From the NCBI GenBank assembly GCA_964607545.1, contig CAZSLV010000055.1, positions 1 through 12,613 of the forward strand: DNA of 12,613 nucleotides, given 5' to 3'. Below, one piece after another: positions 1 through 6,349 of this stretch. The translations under genes and the position numbers were made by a program. This stretch comes from Gudongella sp964607545. Lineage in GTDB: Bacteria; Bacillota; Clostridia; Tissierellales; Tissierellaceae. The notes beneath the pieces are model-generated. The model was given only the letters and a program-made list of their open reading frames with translations, ran no database searches and was not told the origin of the DNA. Numbering within the stretch: position 1 is the stretch's first letter; every line of letters begins with the position of its first letter.

Positions 1-711
1 AGAAGTTAAACTATCTATAAAGACCCCATCCTTTGTAACTTGGCTATAATAGCCTTCTTCAAGTGGGAGGGCAATAGTTAAAGATTCTCCTGGACTTAAA
101 GTCCTCTTTAATTCACCCCTAATTGTGTTACCTTCTAGGCTGTAACTAACATCTTCATTATTTGTTGAACCATAATACCCAGATGTAATATTTAAATTGC
201 TAGGGTCAAAAGATTTAGGCATAGTAACAGAAAAAGAAGTATTATGAATTGGTATTTCCCACTGGGAACCCACTATATTAAAGTAAAATTCATCCATTTC
301 TGTATTTGCATCATCGCCTATATCATAAAGATAAGAAAGCTCATAAATTTCTACAGGATTTACATAAGTGTCACTATCACCTATCCTTAGAGAAAGGAAA
401 TCTCCATTTCTTTCAGATGTATAATTATGACTTAGGACATTTAAATCTTTAATTTTAACTGGCTTTCCAAAGTACGTCTTACTAGTAATATCCCTAAAAA
501 TTCCATGCATATCCATCTTGTTAAATTTAACTTCTAACCTTTCATTTATAAGGTAGGAATTATCCTCATTTACTACAATATCTACCTTGTAATCTTCTAT
601 TTCTAGATTATAGGAAGAGGCAAAGGAAGGGAAAGAATAAAGAAGGATTATTATAAATAAGCCTATAAACAATGACTTTTTTAATTTATACTTAAAAAGA
701 TACTCTAACAT
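1..711 (-). CDS. DUF2207-like exported/membrane protein, N-terminal part
   Basis: This frame reads leftwards from an ATG at 709-711 and is still open at the window edge, so only the first 237 residues are seen. Residues 1-31 form a signal peptide: basic KYKLKK, a hydrophobic run to about residue 28, then a likely cleavage site after SFA. The mature part is a beta-rich extracytoplasmic domain with HGIFRDI at residues 69-75, a motif I know from DUF2207 proteins, which usually continue into membrane segments and a glycine-rich tail. The start overlaps the last 20 bases of lemA, so translation is probably coupled; the ribosome site is weak. DUF2207 proteins are often found beside LemA in Firmicutes, but their function is unsettled, and envelope homeostasis is only an inference. 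Family assignment rests on the motif, the signal peptide and the neighbour. Confidence 0.8.
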   Translation of the reverse strand, partial: MLEYLFKYKLKKSLFIGLFIIILLYSFPSFASSYNLEIEDYKVDIVVNEDNSYLINERLEVKFNKMDMHGIFRDITSKTYFGKPVKIKDLNVLSHNYTSERNGDFLSLRIGDSDTYVNPVEIYELSYLYDIGDDANTEMDEFYFNIVGSQWEIPIHNTSFSVTMPKSFDPSNLNITSGYYGSTNNEDVSYSLEGNTIRGELKRTLSPGESLTIALPLEEGYYSQVTKDGVFIDSLTS

Positions 712-1237
712 TTTCTCGCTCACTTTCATCGGCGGTAAAATAAACAGCTCTTTTAAATCCAAATAGCATAGCTACAATATTAGATGGGAAAGATTCTACT
801 TTTGTATTTAAAGCCTTAACAACTGCATTGTAGTATTTACGAGCTTGAGATATATCTTCTTCAACTTTCTCAAGTTGCCTTTGAAGATCTAAAAACTGCC
901 TATCAGCCTTTAATTCTGGATAATTTTCACTTAAGGCAAATAAGGACTTAAGGGTGTTTGTAAGGTTGTTTTCAGTAACTTGCCTTTCTTCGATAGTTCC
1001 TGCATTCATAGCCATAGACCGAGCCTTAACAACTTGCTCAAATGTTTCTCTTTCATGACTTGCATAGCCCTTTACTGTTTCAATTAAGTTTGGAATAAGA
1101 TCATACCTCTTTTTAAGATAAACATCCATTGTGGCAAAAGCTTCCTCCACTGTATTTCTAAGTTTAACAAATGAGTTATAAGTTCCTCCTAAAAATAAAG
1201 CTAATACTAATACAATACCAATGATAATATACACCAT
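692..1237 (-). CDS. lemA: LemA family protein
   Basis: A 181-residue membrane-anchored protein. Residues 1-20 are a single hydrophobic helix, followed by the long helical LemA domain. The hallmark segment EAFATMDVYLKKRYDLIPNL is followed by IETVKGYASHE, then QARKYYN and the FP-N-VA-LFGF stretch near the C terminus. The length is normal for the family. A GTG at 1244-1246 would add three residues, but it falls inside the AGGGG ribosome site (1246-1250). The ATG at 1235-1237 sits 8 bases from that site and is preferred. LemA proteins are widespread, with a short extracellular N terminus and a cytoplasmic helical bundle; their molecular role is not established. Here the gene is the third of the PadR-led cluster and overlaps the downstream DUF2207-like gene. 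Confidence 0.93.
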   Translation of the reverse strand: MVYIIIGIVLVLALFLGGTYNSFVKLRNTVEEAFATMDVYLKKRYDLIPNLIETVKGYASHERETFEQVVKARSMAMNAGTIEERQVTENNLTNTLKSLFALSENYPELKADRQFLDLQRQLEKVEEDISQARKYYNAVVKALNTKVESFPSNIVAMLFGFKRAVYFTADESERENVRVSF

Positions 1238-1294
1238 ACCAAACACCCCTTTTAAATTAATTTTATTTAATCTTAATCCTTACACCCATTTTTT

Positions 1295-2251
1295 TTAGAT
1301 TGAGTTATTTTTTATATAAATCATCCTTAAATGTTTAAACCCATCAAATATGCTAATTATTAGAACTGCAAAAAAACCTATTTTAAATCCTATTGATATA
1401 CCAAACTCTAAAGATCTTAAAAGGTCTGTAGGTATTTGAGGTATCTTACTAAAATCTATAAGATTTTCTTTAAAGGCTAAAACACCAAATATGAATACCC
1501 CTATAAAATCACTCACCATTGACAATACTCTACTTATATTTGACCACTCCTTCTTTAAAAGAAGGTAGATATTTAATGCAAGGTTAAAAATTAAAGAAAG
1601 GTTAAACCATATAATGAATTTTGAAAATGCCTGGCTATTAAGTGCTACTAAATAACCATCATATTTAGGATTAGTAGAAGTATTTAAAAATGTTAAAAAC
1701 AAGATGATAAATATTGATTCAATAACTATATCAGAAATCTTAATAAGATTTATATCTACTGGAGCTTTTTCTAGATCCTTTAATGACCATTCTTCATCTT
1801 CTAAATCAATTTTTTTATTCTCTATGGGAAATTTACTGATGGCTGCAAAGATAAGGGTTACTATCCCAACCATCATAAGGCCAGCTTGCCAAATATTACT
1901 TAAAAAATTAAATGCAATCCTTAATAAACTATTAGAGTTTATAAGTGATAGTATACCTATTACAATAAAGGCTATTGAAAGACCAAAGATACCGACTTTA
2001 AGGATTAAAAAATAGATGTCTAAATAAAGTGGGTCTATAAGGTGTCTTTCTCTCTTAGTGTAAGCATAAGCTACTTTTTTTGGGTTTCCCATTTTAATAA
2101 GGGCTTCTTTTATCTCATCTTCTGTGTATTCTTTTTTACCAAACTCTGCTTTAAGGTAATCATAAATCCCACCTTCTATTTCCTGTAAGATATCCTCTCT
2201 ATCTGATACAGGTAAATACTTTCCTATTGCATACAGGTAGTCGCGAATCAT
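1295..2251 (-). CDS. HAAS-domain (DUF1700-like) multi-pass membrane protein
   Basis: A 318-residue protein. Residues 1-70 are a soluble helical domain (EIEGGIYDYL, then ALIKMGNPKKVAYAYTKRER) that matches the HAAS/DUF1700-like modules typically encoded next to PadR regulators. About six hydrophobic segments follow, near residues 79-103, 116-138, 173-190, 212-232, 243-260 and 285-303, with an acidic linker at 146-164. The start codon lies 8 bases from a perfect AGGAGG (complement at 2260-2265). That ribosome site lies inside the end of padR, and the two genes are separated by a single base, so they are co-transcribed and probably translationally coupled. HAAS modules are thought to act with the PadR protein in envelope-stress signalling. 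I infer that role from context; nothing in the sequence identifies a ligand. Confidence 0.8.
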   Translation of the reverse strand: MIRDYLYAIGKYLPVSDREDILQEIEGGIYDYLKAEFGKKEYTEDEIKEALIKMGNPKKVAYAYTKRERHLIDPLYLDIYFLILKVGIFGLSIAFIVIGILSLINSNSLLRIAFNFLSNIWQAGLMMVGIVTLIFAAISKFPIENKKIDLEDEEWSLKDLEKAPVDINLIKISDIVIESIFIILFLTFLNTSTNPKYDGYLVALNSQAFSKFIIWFNLSLIFNLALNIYLLLKKEWSNISRVLSMVSDFIGVFIFGVLAFKENLIDFSKIPQIPTDLLRSLEFGISIGFKIGFFAVLIISIFDGFKHLRMIYIKNNSI

Positions 2252-2252
2252 T

Positions 2253-2591
2253 TTAATAACCTCCTATAATAAGGGACATATTTTTCTCTAATAGTAACCA
2301 GTCCCTAATCAATTCTTCCCTGACTGATTTGCCTGATTTGCTTATAATGTAATACCTTCTGGGTCTATTTTCTTCTACCTTCCAAGAAGATTCTAATAAG
2401 CCTTGCGTCTCTAGCCTTCTCAAGAGGGGGTAGAGGGTATTTTGTTCAATTTCAAAACCCTTGTCTGATAATAGTTCTATAAGGGAGTAACCGTATTCTT
2501 CCTTATCTAGTTGAGTAAGTACTGCTAGAACAAGACTCCCTCGTCTCATTTCTTGTTTTAAATTTTGTAGGATTTTATTAGTATCAGACAT
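2253..2591 (-). CDS. PadR-family transcriptional regulator
   Basis: A 112-residue winged-helix regulator. It carries the PadR pattern RRGSLVLAVLTQL, EYGYSLIELL, then the recognition region NTLYPLLRRLETQGLLESSW and the wing RPRRYYIISKSGK. A longer in-frame start exists further upstream (to 2693). It is ruled out because the promoter -10 and -35 boxes (2616-2645) would then lie inside the coding sequence. The ATG at 2589-2591 follows a GGGTG ribosome site. It is the first gene of the cluster with the HAAS protein, lemA and the DUF2207-like gene. PadR proteins usually repress their own operon, which fits the inverted repeat in this promoter. The inducing signal is unknown. Confidence 0.92.
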   Translation of the reverse strand: MSDTNKILQNLKQEMRRGSLVLAVLTQLDKEEYGYSLIELLSDKGFEIEQNTLYPLLRRLETQGLLESSWKVEENRPRRYYIISKSGKSVREELIRDWLLLEKNMSLIIGGY

Positions 2592-2615
2592 TTTATCACC
2601 CACTTTCTTAATTAA

Positions 2616-2645
2616 ATTATACTGTATGTCACACAGTACTGTCAA
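2616..2645 (-). promoter_or_regulatory. sigma-A-type promoter of the padR cluster
   Basis: Read on the minus strand, there is a perfect TTGACA -35 box (complement 2640-2645), an 18-base spacer, and a perfect TATAAT -10 box (complement 2616-2621). The -10 lies 24 bases upstream of the padR ATG. This is a strong vegetative promoter and is kept in check if the overlapping inverted repeat is an operator. Confidence 0.85.
2620..2638. promoter_or_regulatory. Inverted repeat in padR promoter, probable PadR operator
   Basis: TACTGT - 7 bases - ACAGTA is a perfect 6-bp inverted repeat filling the spacer between the -35 and -10 boxes of the padR promoter and touching the -10. The placement suits steric repression by a dimeric regulator. 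The centre includes ATGT and ACAC, loosely like the ATGT/ACAT boxes reported for PadR proteins. That PadR itself binds here is an inference from the position. Confidence 0.6.
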
Positions 2646-2704
2646 TATAAAATGTGTTAAATTATTAGTAGATTTTACTTTAACTAATTCCATGGAATTG
2701 GGTA

Positions 2705-2720
2705 TATAATGTTATATAAT
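2705..2720 (+). promoter_or_regulatory. Possible -10 region of the glutaredoxin gene
   Basis: Two exact TATAAT hexamers, at 2705-2710 and 2715-2720, stand 20-36 bases before the glutaredoxin ATG. Neither has a recognisable -35 box or a TG extension at the right distance, so the promoter is only suggested. The site diverges from the padR promoter about 60 bases away. Confidence 0.4.
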
Positions 2721-2740
2721 ATTTGAAGGAGGAGATTTTT

Positions 2741-3079
2741 ATGAAGGAAATAATAATGTATACTACACAAACCTGACCCCATTGTAAACATGCGAAGGAG
2801 TTTCTTCGAGAAAAGGGTTATAAATTTATTGAAAAGGATGTAAATAATGATACATTGGCCCAAGCTGAATTTGCAAAAAGGGGATTTCAAGGTGTTCCAG
2901 CCTTTGTCATTGGAAATGATACAGTAATTGGCCTTGATAAAAATAAGATTGAAAGCTTAATAGACTACAGGGTTATTAATTGCCCATCTTGTAAGGGAAG
3001 ACTTAGGGTGCCAAAAGGTAAGGGGAAGATAAAAATAACTTGTCCAAAATGTTCAAATTCCTTCCAAGTAAATTCATAA
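2741..3079 (+). CDS. Selenocysteine-containing glutaredoxin fused to a zinc ribbon
   Basis: A 112-residue protein that needs the in-frame TGA at 2774-2776 to be read as selenocysteine (residue 12). It begins MKEIIMYTTQT-U-PHCKHAKEFL, which is the glutaredoxin/NrdH beta1-active-site-alpha1 pattern with the first cysteine of CxxC replaced by Sec (U12-P-H-C15). Other fold marks are GVPAFVIG with the cis-proline at residue 53, then GLD at 64-66. After residue 78 comes a tail with C81-x2-C84 and C101-x2-C104, resembling an MJ0042-type zinc ribbon. A perfect AGGAGG (2727-2732) lies 8 bases before the ATG at 2741, so the true start is there and not at the TTG at 2855, which would skip the active site. 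Likely role: thiol-disulfide reduction, with the zinc ribbon binding a metal or a partner. Selenocysteine glutaredoxins are known in anaerobic clostridia. A Cys-to-stop mutation is the main alternative but is disfavoured by the exact site, the hairpin that follows and the intact frame. Confidence 0.88.
2777..2818 (+). promoter_or_regulatory. Candidate bacterial SECIS element
   Basis: Directly downstream of the in-frame TGA, CGAAG (2793-2797) pairs perfectly with CTTCG (2804-2808) around the six-base loop GAGTTT. The loop opens with G and lies 21 bases after the TGA. This meets the bacterial SECIS rules as I know them: a short apical loop with a G in the first two positions and a stem of at least 4 bp, 16-37 bases beyond the UGA. 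ACCC (2776-2779) can also pair with GGGT (2815-2818) to close a longer stem. The element is inside the coding frame, as is usual in bacteria, where SelB binds it. Confidence 0.7.
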
Positions 3080-3108
3080 AAACAATAATTAATTATTCAG
3101 ATAATTGC

Positions 3109-3137
3109 TTGACAAAGTTTACTTGGTAAAGTATTAT
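3109..3137 (+). promoter_or_regulatory. Promoter of the IclR-family regulator gene
   Basis: A perfect TTGACA (3109-3114), a 17-base spacer and TATTAT (3132-3137) form a near-consensus sigma-A promoter. The predicted start of transcription is about 3144, so the palindrome at 3149-3168 falls just downstream, where bound protein would block initiation or escape. Confidence 0.85.
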
Positions 3138-3148
3138 TAAAACAAGGT

Positions 3149-3168
3149 TAATAGGAACGGCGTTCCGA
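3149..3168. promoter_or_regulatory. Operator-like palindrome 1 (probable IclR-family site)
   Basis: TAAT-A-GGAAC-GGC-GTTCC-GA contains the perfect inverted repeat GGAACG-G-CGTTCC. It shares 18 of 20 positions with the site at 3991-4010. The GGAAC-N3-GTTCC architecture is typical of IclR-family operators. It overlaps the predicted early transcribed region of the regulator gene, which suggests autoregulation. Confidence 0.8.
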
Positions 3169-3194
3169 TAATTACCTTAAATGGAGGGAAACAA

Positions 3195-3962
3195 ATGTCA
3201 GAAACAATATTATCAGTTGATCGAGCCCTAGATACTTTATTAGTCTTATATAAAAATGGAGAAGGCATGGGAGTTTCTGAAATTGCTAGGGAATTAGACC
3301 TTCATAAGAGCACAGTTCATAGGATCTTGGCAACTCTTGAAAACAAGGGTTTTGTATATAAGAATAGAGATACAGATAAGTATTGGTTGGGTTTAAAAAT
3401 ATACACCATGGGCCTTTTAATAGGAGAAAAATTATCCCTTACTGATATTATTCGCCCCTTTGCTAAGGACCTCTTTGAAGAGTTTGAAGAAGTAGTCAAT
3501 GTATCAATACTTGATAAGGATCCAGACGGGTCATATAAGAGTGTTATTATACTAAAGGAATCAAAGACTGACAAGGTCTTATCAGTAAATCCAAATGTAG
3601 GGTCAAGTTCAGACCCTCATTCATCTTCTGTTGGAAAGTGCCTCTTGGCCTTTGGCGAGGATATAAAAATGGAAAAATATAAGGAAATAGAATTTAAAAA
3701 ATATACAAAAAACACCATAGATAAGTATGAAGACTTAATAAAAGAATTAGAAGATGTTAAAGAAAAGGGCTATGCTATAGATAAGGAAGAACAAGAAATA
3801 GGATTATTTTGCATTGGAGCACCCATACTAGATAAGAAGGGGAAGGCCCTAGCTGCAATAAGTATATCAGGGCCAACAGCTAGGATGAAAAATAAAAACC
3901 TAGATAAAAAAATAGAAAGATTAGTAGAAGTTGCAAAGAAGATTTCATATGAATTAAGATAA
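3195..3962 (+). CDS. IclR-family transcriptional regulator
   Basis: A 255-residue regulator. Residues 5-65 are the winged helix-turn-helix (VDRALDTLLVLYK, GVSEIARELDLHKSTVHRIL, then the KYWLGLKIYTMG linker). Residues 80-250 are the IclR effector-binding domain, with SSVGKCLLAF and the signature YAIDKEEQEIGLFCIGAPI. The length is standard. The start ATG follows an AGGGA ribosome site. It sits upstream of, and in the same direction as, the transporter-buk-ptb-aminotransferase-oxidoreductase operon. The two matching palindromes flanking it make it the likely local regulator of that operon and of itself. IclR effectors are usually small carboxylic or keto acids. Here a branched-chain or related 2-oxoacid, or its acid product, is a reasonable guess, but nothing in the protein proves it. 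Confidence 0.93.
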   Translation: MSETILSVDRALDTLLVLYKNGEGMGVSEIARELDLHKSTVHRILATLENKGFVYKNRDTDKYWLGLKIYTMGLLIGEKLSLTDIIRPFAKDLFEEFEEVVNVSILDKDPDGSYKSVIILKESKTDKVLSVNPNVGSSSDPHSSSVGKCLLAFGEDIKMEKYKEIEFKKYTKNTIDKYEDLIKELEDVKEKGYAIDKEEQEIGLFCIGAPILDKKGKALAAISISGPTARMKNKNLDKKIERLVEVAKKISYELR

Positions 3963-3980
3963 AAAAGAGAAATCTTTTTT
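3961..3980 (+). terminator. Weak terminator-like AT hairpin after the regulator
   Basis: AAAAAAGA - GAAA - TCTTTTTT is a perfect 8-bp inverted repeat, beginning at the stop codon of the regulator gene and ending in a T tract. Its stem has one G:C pair per arm, so termination would be partial at best. Some read-through into the transporter gene is likely. I see no convincing separate promoter in the 61 bases before the transporter. Confidence 0.4.
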
Positions 3981-3990
3981 ATTTAAGAAA

Positions 3991-4010
3991 TAATCGGAAC
4001 AGCGTTCCGA
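3991..4010. promoter_or_regulatory. Operator-like palindrome 2 (probable IclR-family site)
   Basis: TAAT-C-GGAAC-AGC-GTTCC-GA has 6-bp arms (CGGAAC / GTTCCG) and ends 3 bases before the AAGGAGG ribosome site of the transporter gene. It differs from palindrome 1 at only two positions. The matching spacing, core and flanks argue for one regulator binding both sites. Here it would block a promoter I cannot resolve, or act as a roadblock to transcription arriving from the regulator gene. Confidence 0.8.
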
Positions 4011-4023
4011 CAAAGGAGGACCT

Positions 4024-5253
4024 ATGGAAAATTCATTGGATAAAAAAAGATATAAGGTCCTTTGGGCAGGGGCCAGTTTAAACTTTATATCAGGTCTTAT
4101 TTACATGTGGAGCGTTATAAGCAAGGCCCTAATAGAAGATTTAAATTTTACTAGCAAACAAGCTTCACTTCCATATACGACATTTACAATATCCTTTGTT
4201 ATTGCAATGGTTGTATTTGGCAAGATACAGGATAAAAAGGGGCCAAGGTTAGTTGCAAGTTTAGGTTGCTTACTTATGGGGTCAGGCTTAATCTTATCAG
4301 GCATTTTTACCCATGCAAAAATCCTTATTCTTACAATGGGAATAATAGCTGGAGCAGGAGTTGGAATTATAAATGTGTCTACCTCACCACCTGTAGTAAA
4401 ATGGTTTCCTCCAGAGAAAAAAGGTTTAGTAACAGGTATTGTCGTAGCTGGTGCAGGGCTTTCATCTACAATGTATTCCCCCCTAGCAAACTACCTAATA
4501 AAGACAGTAGGAGTAAGTAAAACATTTATCTACATAGGAATAATAGCCTTATTTGCTTCAATAATTTTAGCCCAGGCTCTAAGAAATCCCAATAAGGAAG
4601 AAATAAATGCTGGGCTTAAAGAAAATAAACATAGCAAGTATATACCTTCAAAAGATGCAAATTGGAAAGAAATGCTCCGCTCAATATATTTTTATAAACT
4701 GTGGCTAATGCTAGCTTTTTCATCTTCTGCAGGCCTTATGATAATAGGCCATATAACAAGCATAGCTAAGGTCCAAGCCAAATGGCAAGGTGGCTTTATC
4801 TTAGTAATCTTAATATCCTTATTTAACACAGGGGGGAGGATATTAGGCGGAAGTATTTCAGATAGGATAGGGCGGTTAAATATGATGAAGGTCATATTTA
4901 CCATCCAGGGGCTTAATATGCTAGCATTTGCATACTACAAATCCCCCCTTAGTTTAGCCTTTGGAGTTGGATTAGGAGGCCTATGCTATGGGGCAGCCTT
5001 TCCCGTGTTTCCATCTGCCATAACTGACTTATATGGCCTAAAGAACTTTGGGGTAAACTATGGACTTATGTTTACAGGTTGGGGGCTTGGAGGAATCATT
5101 GGACCCATGGTAGGAGCCTTTATATTTGATAAATCTGGTAATTACAATATATCCTACCTCCTTGCAGCCTTTTTATTATTAATATCAATAGGCATAGCAT
5201 TTACATTTAACCTAAGTAAAGATAAAAACCTTATACCAATAAAAGTAGAATAA
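4024..5253 (+). CDS. OFA-family MFS transporter (monocarboxylate/oxalate-formate type)
   Basis: A 409-residue protein with about 12 membrane segments. It matches the oxalate:formate antiporter (OFA) branch of the major facilitator superfamily. The marks are NFISGLIYMWSVISKAL in helix 1, GKIQDKKGPR at 66-75 (first motif A), SPPVVKWFPPEKKGLVTGIVVAG at about 121-143, and GGRILGGSISDRIGR at about 270-284 (second motif A). An AAGGAGG ribosome site lies 4 bases before the ATG. Family members exchange or take up small carboxylates. In this operon the likely cargo is the fermented 2-oxoacid or the branched-chain or short fatty acid that Buk releases, possibly as an antiport or proton-linked export. 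The substrate cannot be read from the sequence. Confidence 0.85.
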   Translation: MENSLDKKRYKVLWAGASLNFISGLIYMWSVISKALIEDLNFTSKQASLPYTTFTISFVIAMVVFGKIQDKKGPRLVASLGCLLMGSGLILSGIFTHAKILILTMGIIAGAGVGIINVSTSPPVVKWFPPEKKGLVTGIVVAGAGLSSTMYSPLANYLIKTVGVSKTFIYIGIIALFASIILAQALRNPNKEEINAGLKENKHSKYIPSKDANWKEMLRSIYFYKLWLMLAFSSSAGLMIIGHITSIAKVQAKWQGGFILVILISLFNTGGRILGGSISDRIGRLNMMKVIFTIQGLNMLAFAYYKSPLSLAFGVGLGGLCYGAAFPVFPSAITDLYGLKNFGVNYGLMFTGWGLGGIIGPMVGAFIFDKSGNYNISYLLAAFLLLISIGIAFTFNLSKDKNLIPIKVE

Positions 5254-5275
5254 ATAAAATACTAAAGGAGAGACT

Positions 5276-6337
5276 ATGAAGATTTTAGTTATAAACCCAG
5301 GCGGAACTTCCACAAAAATATCCTTATTTGAAGGAGAAAAAGAAGTATTAAAGGAAAATATAAATCATACTCAAGCTGATTTAAAGGACTTTAATAAAGT
5401 TTTTGACCAACTTAAATACAGAAAAGAACTTATACTAGATAGCCTTAAAAAAAGCAATTTTGACCTAGGGCAATTAGCATGTGTGGTAGGAAGGGGAGGC
5501 TTAATGAAGCCAATAGAAGGTGGAGTTTACCCTGTAAATGAGAGGATGATTAAAGACTTAAGAAATGCCATAAATGGGGAACATGCTTCTAACCTAGGTT
5601 GTGTTCTTGCAAAAGAAATAGGGGATGAATTAGGTATACCATCATTTGTAGTTGACCCAGTTTCTGTCGATGAGTTTCAAGATATTTCAAGGATAACAGG
5701 TATTTCTGATATAGAAAAGGCTAGCTGGCTCCATGCCCTAAACCACAAGGCAGTATGTAGAAAAACTGCACAAAAACTAGGTGGAGACTACAAGGACTTT
5801 AACTTTATAGTTGCCCATCTTGGGTCTGGGATTTCTATAGTTGCCCACTATAAGGGCAAGATGATTGATGGAAGTGGAGGAAGGTCAGATGGACCCTTTT
5901 CACCTGAAAGAAGCGGAGGACTTTTAGCATATCCTCTAGTAAAGTTATGCTACTCAGGCAAGTACACTGAAAGTGAAATGGTAAATAAGATTAGCAACAT
6001 AGGCGGCATGTATGACTACTTAGGAACAAAAGACATGATTGAAATTGAAGATATGATTAAAGGAGGAAATGAAAAAGCTAAGCTTATTATGGATGCCTTT
6101 ATCTACCAAGTTTCAAAAGAAATTTCAATGTATGGGGCAAGTTTATATGGAAAGGTTGATTCAATAATTCTAACAGGTGGGATTGCCCATTCAGATTTAG
6201 TAAATAAAGGAATCAAAGATAGGGTTTCCTACCTAGGACCCATAGAAATAATTCCTGGTGAAATGGAAATGGAAGCCCTGGCCTTAGGGGGTCTTAGGGT
6301 CTTGGAAAAAAAGGAAGCAGAAAAAGTTTACATTTAG
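5276..6337 (+). CDS. buk: Butyrate kinase (branched-chain/short-chain carboxylate kinase)
   Basis: A 353-residue acetokinase-family enzyme. It catalyses acyl-phosphate + ADP to carboxylate + ATP, the substrate-level phosphorylation step. Visible motifs: INPGGTSTK at 6-14 (phosphate loop), VGRGG at 71-75, VDPVS at 126-130, HALNHK at 153-158, HLGSGIS at 181-187, GGRSDGPFSPERSGGL at 201-216, and LTGGIAHS with the C-terminal GEMEMEALALGG. Length and motifs are those of Buk rather than acetate kinase, which is about 400 residues. It has a good ribosome site (AAGGAGAG) and stands 12 bases before ptb. The order buk-ptb is the reverse of the classical clostridial ptb-buk operon. With an oxidoreductase and an aminotransferase alongside, isobutyryl-, isovaleryl- or 2-methylbutyryl-phosphate are more likely physiological substrates than butyryl-phosphate from the crotonyl-CoA route. 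Confidence 0.93.
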   Translation: MKILVINPGGTSTKISLFEGEKEVLKENINHTQADLKDFNKVFDQLKYRKELILDSLKKSNFDLGQLACVVGRGGLMKPIEGGVYPVNERMIKDLRNAINGEHASNLGCVLAKEIGDELGIPSFVVDPVSVDEFQDISRITGISDIEKASWLHALNHKAVCRKTAQKLGGDYKDFNFIVAHLGSGISIVAHYKGKMIDGSGGRSDGPFSPERSGGLLAYPLVKLCYSGKYTESEMVNKISNIGGMYDYLGTKDMIEIEDMIKGGNEKAKLIMDAFIYQVSKEISMYGASLYGKVDSIILTGGIAHSDLVNKGIKDRVSYLGPIEIIPGEMEMEALALGGLRVLEKKEAEKVYI

Positions 6338-6349
6338 GGGGTTTGTAAG

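Noticed and set aside
2592..2693. N-terminal extension of the PadR regulator
   Set aside because: It would place the perfect -35 and -10 boxes inside the gene, and the extra residues do not look like part of the family domain.
2774..2776. TGA as a nonsense mutation or as a tryptophan codon
   Set aside because: It sits exactly at the catalytic cysteine position, has a hairpin after it and a strong ribosome site before the frame. Tryptophan makes no sense in the active site, and TGG is used normally in the neighbouring genes.
2855..3079. A separate 74-residue protein starting at the TTG at 2855
   Set aside because: It has no ribosome site, starts inside a glutaredoxin fold, and lacks the active site that lies in the same frame upstream.
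3084..3097. Perfect 14-bp palindrome AATAATTAATTATT after the glutaredoxin gene
   Set aside because: It is entirely A/T with no loop and no following T tract, so it is expected by chance in such AT-rich spacer and is not a credible terminator.
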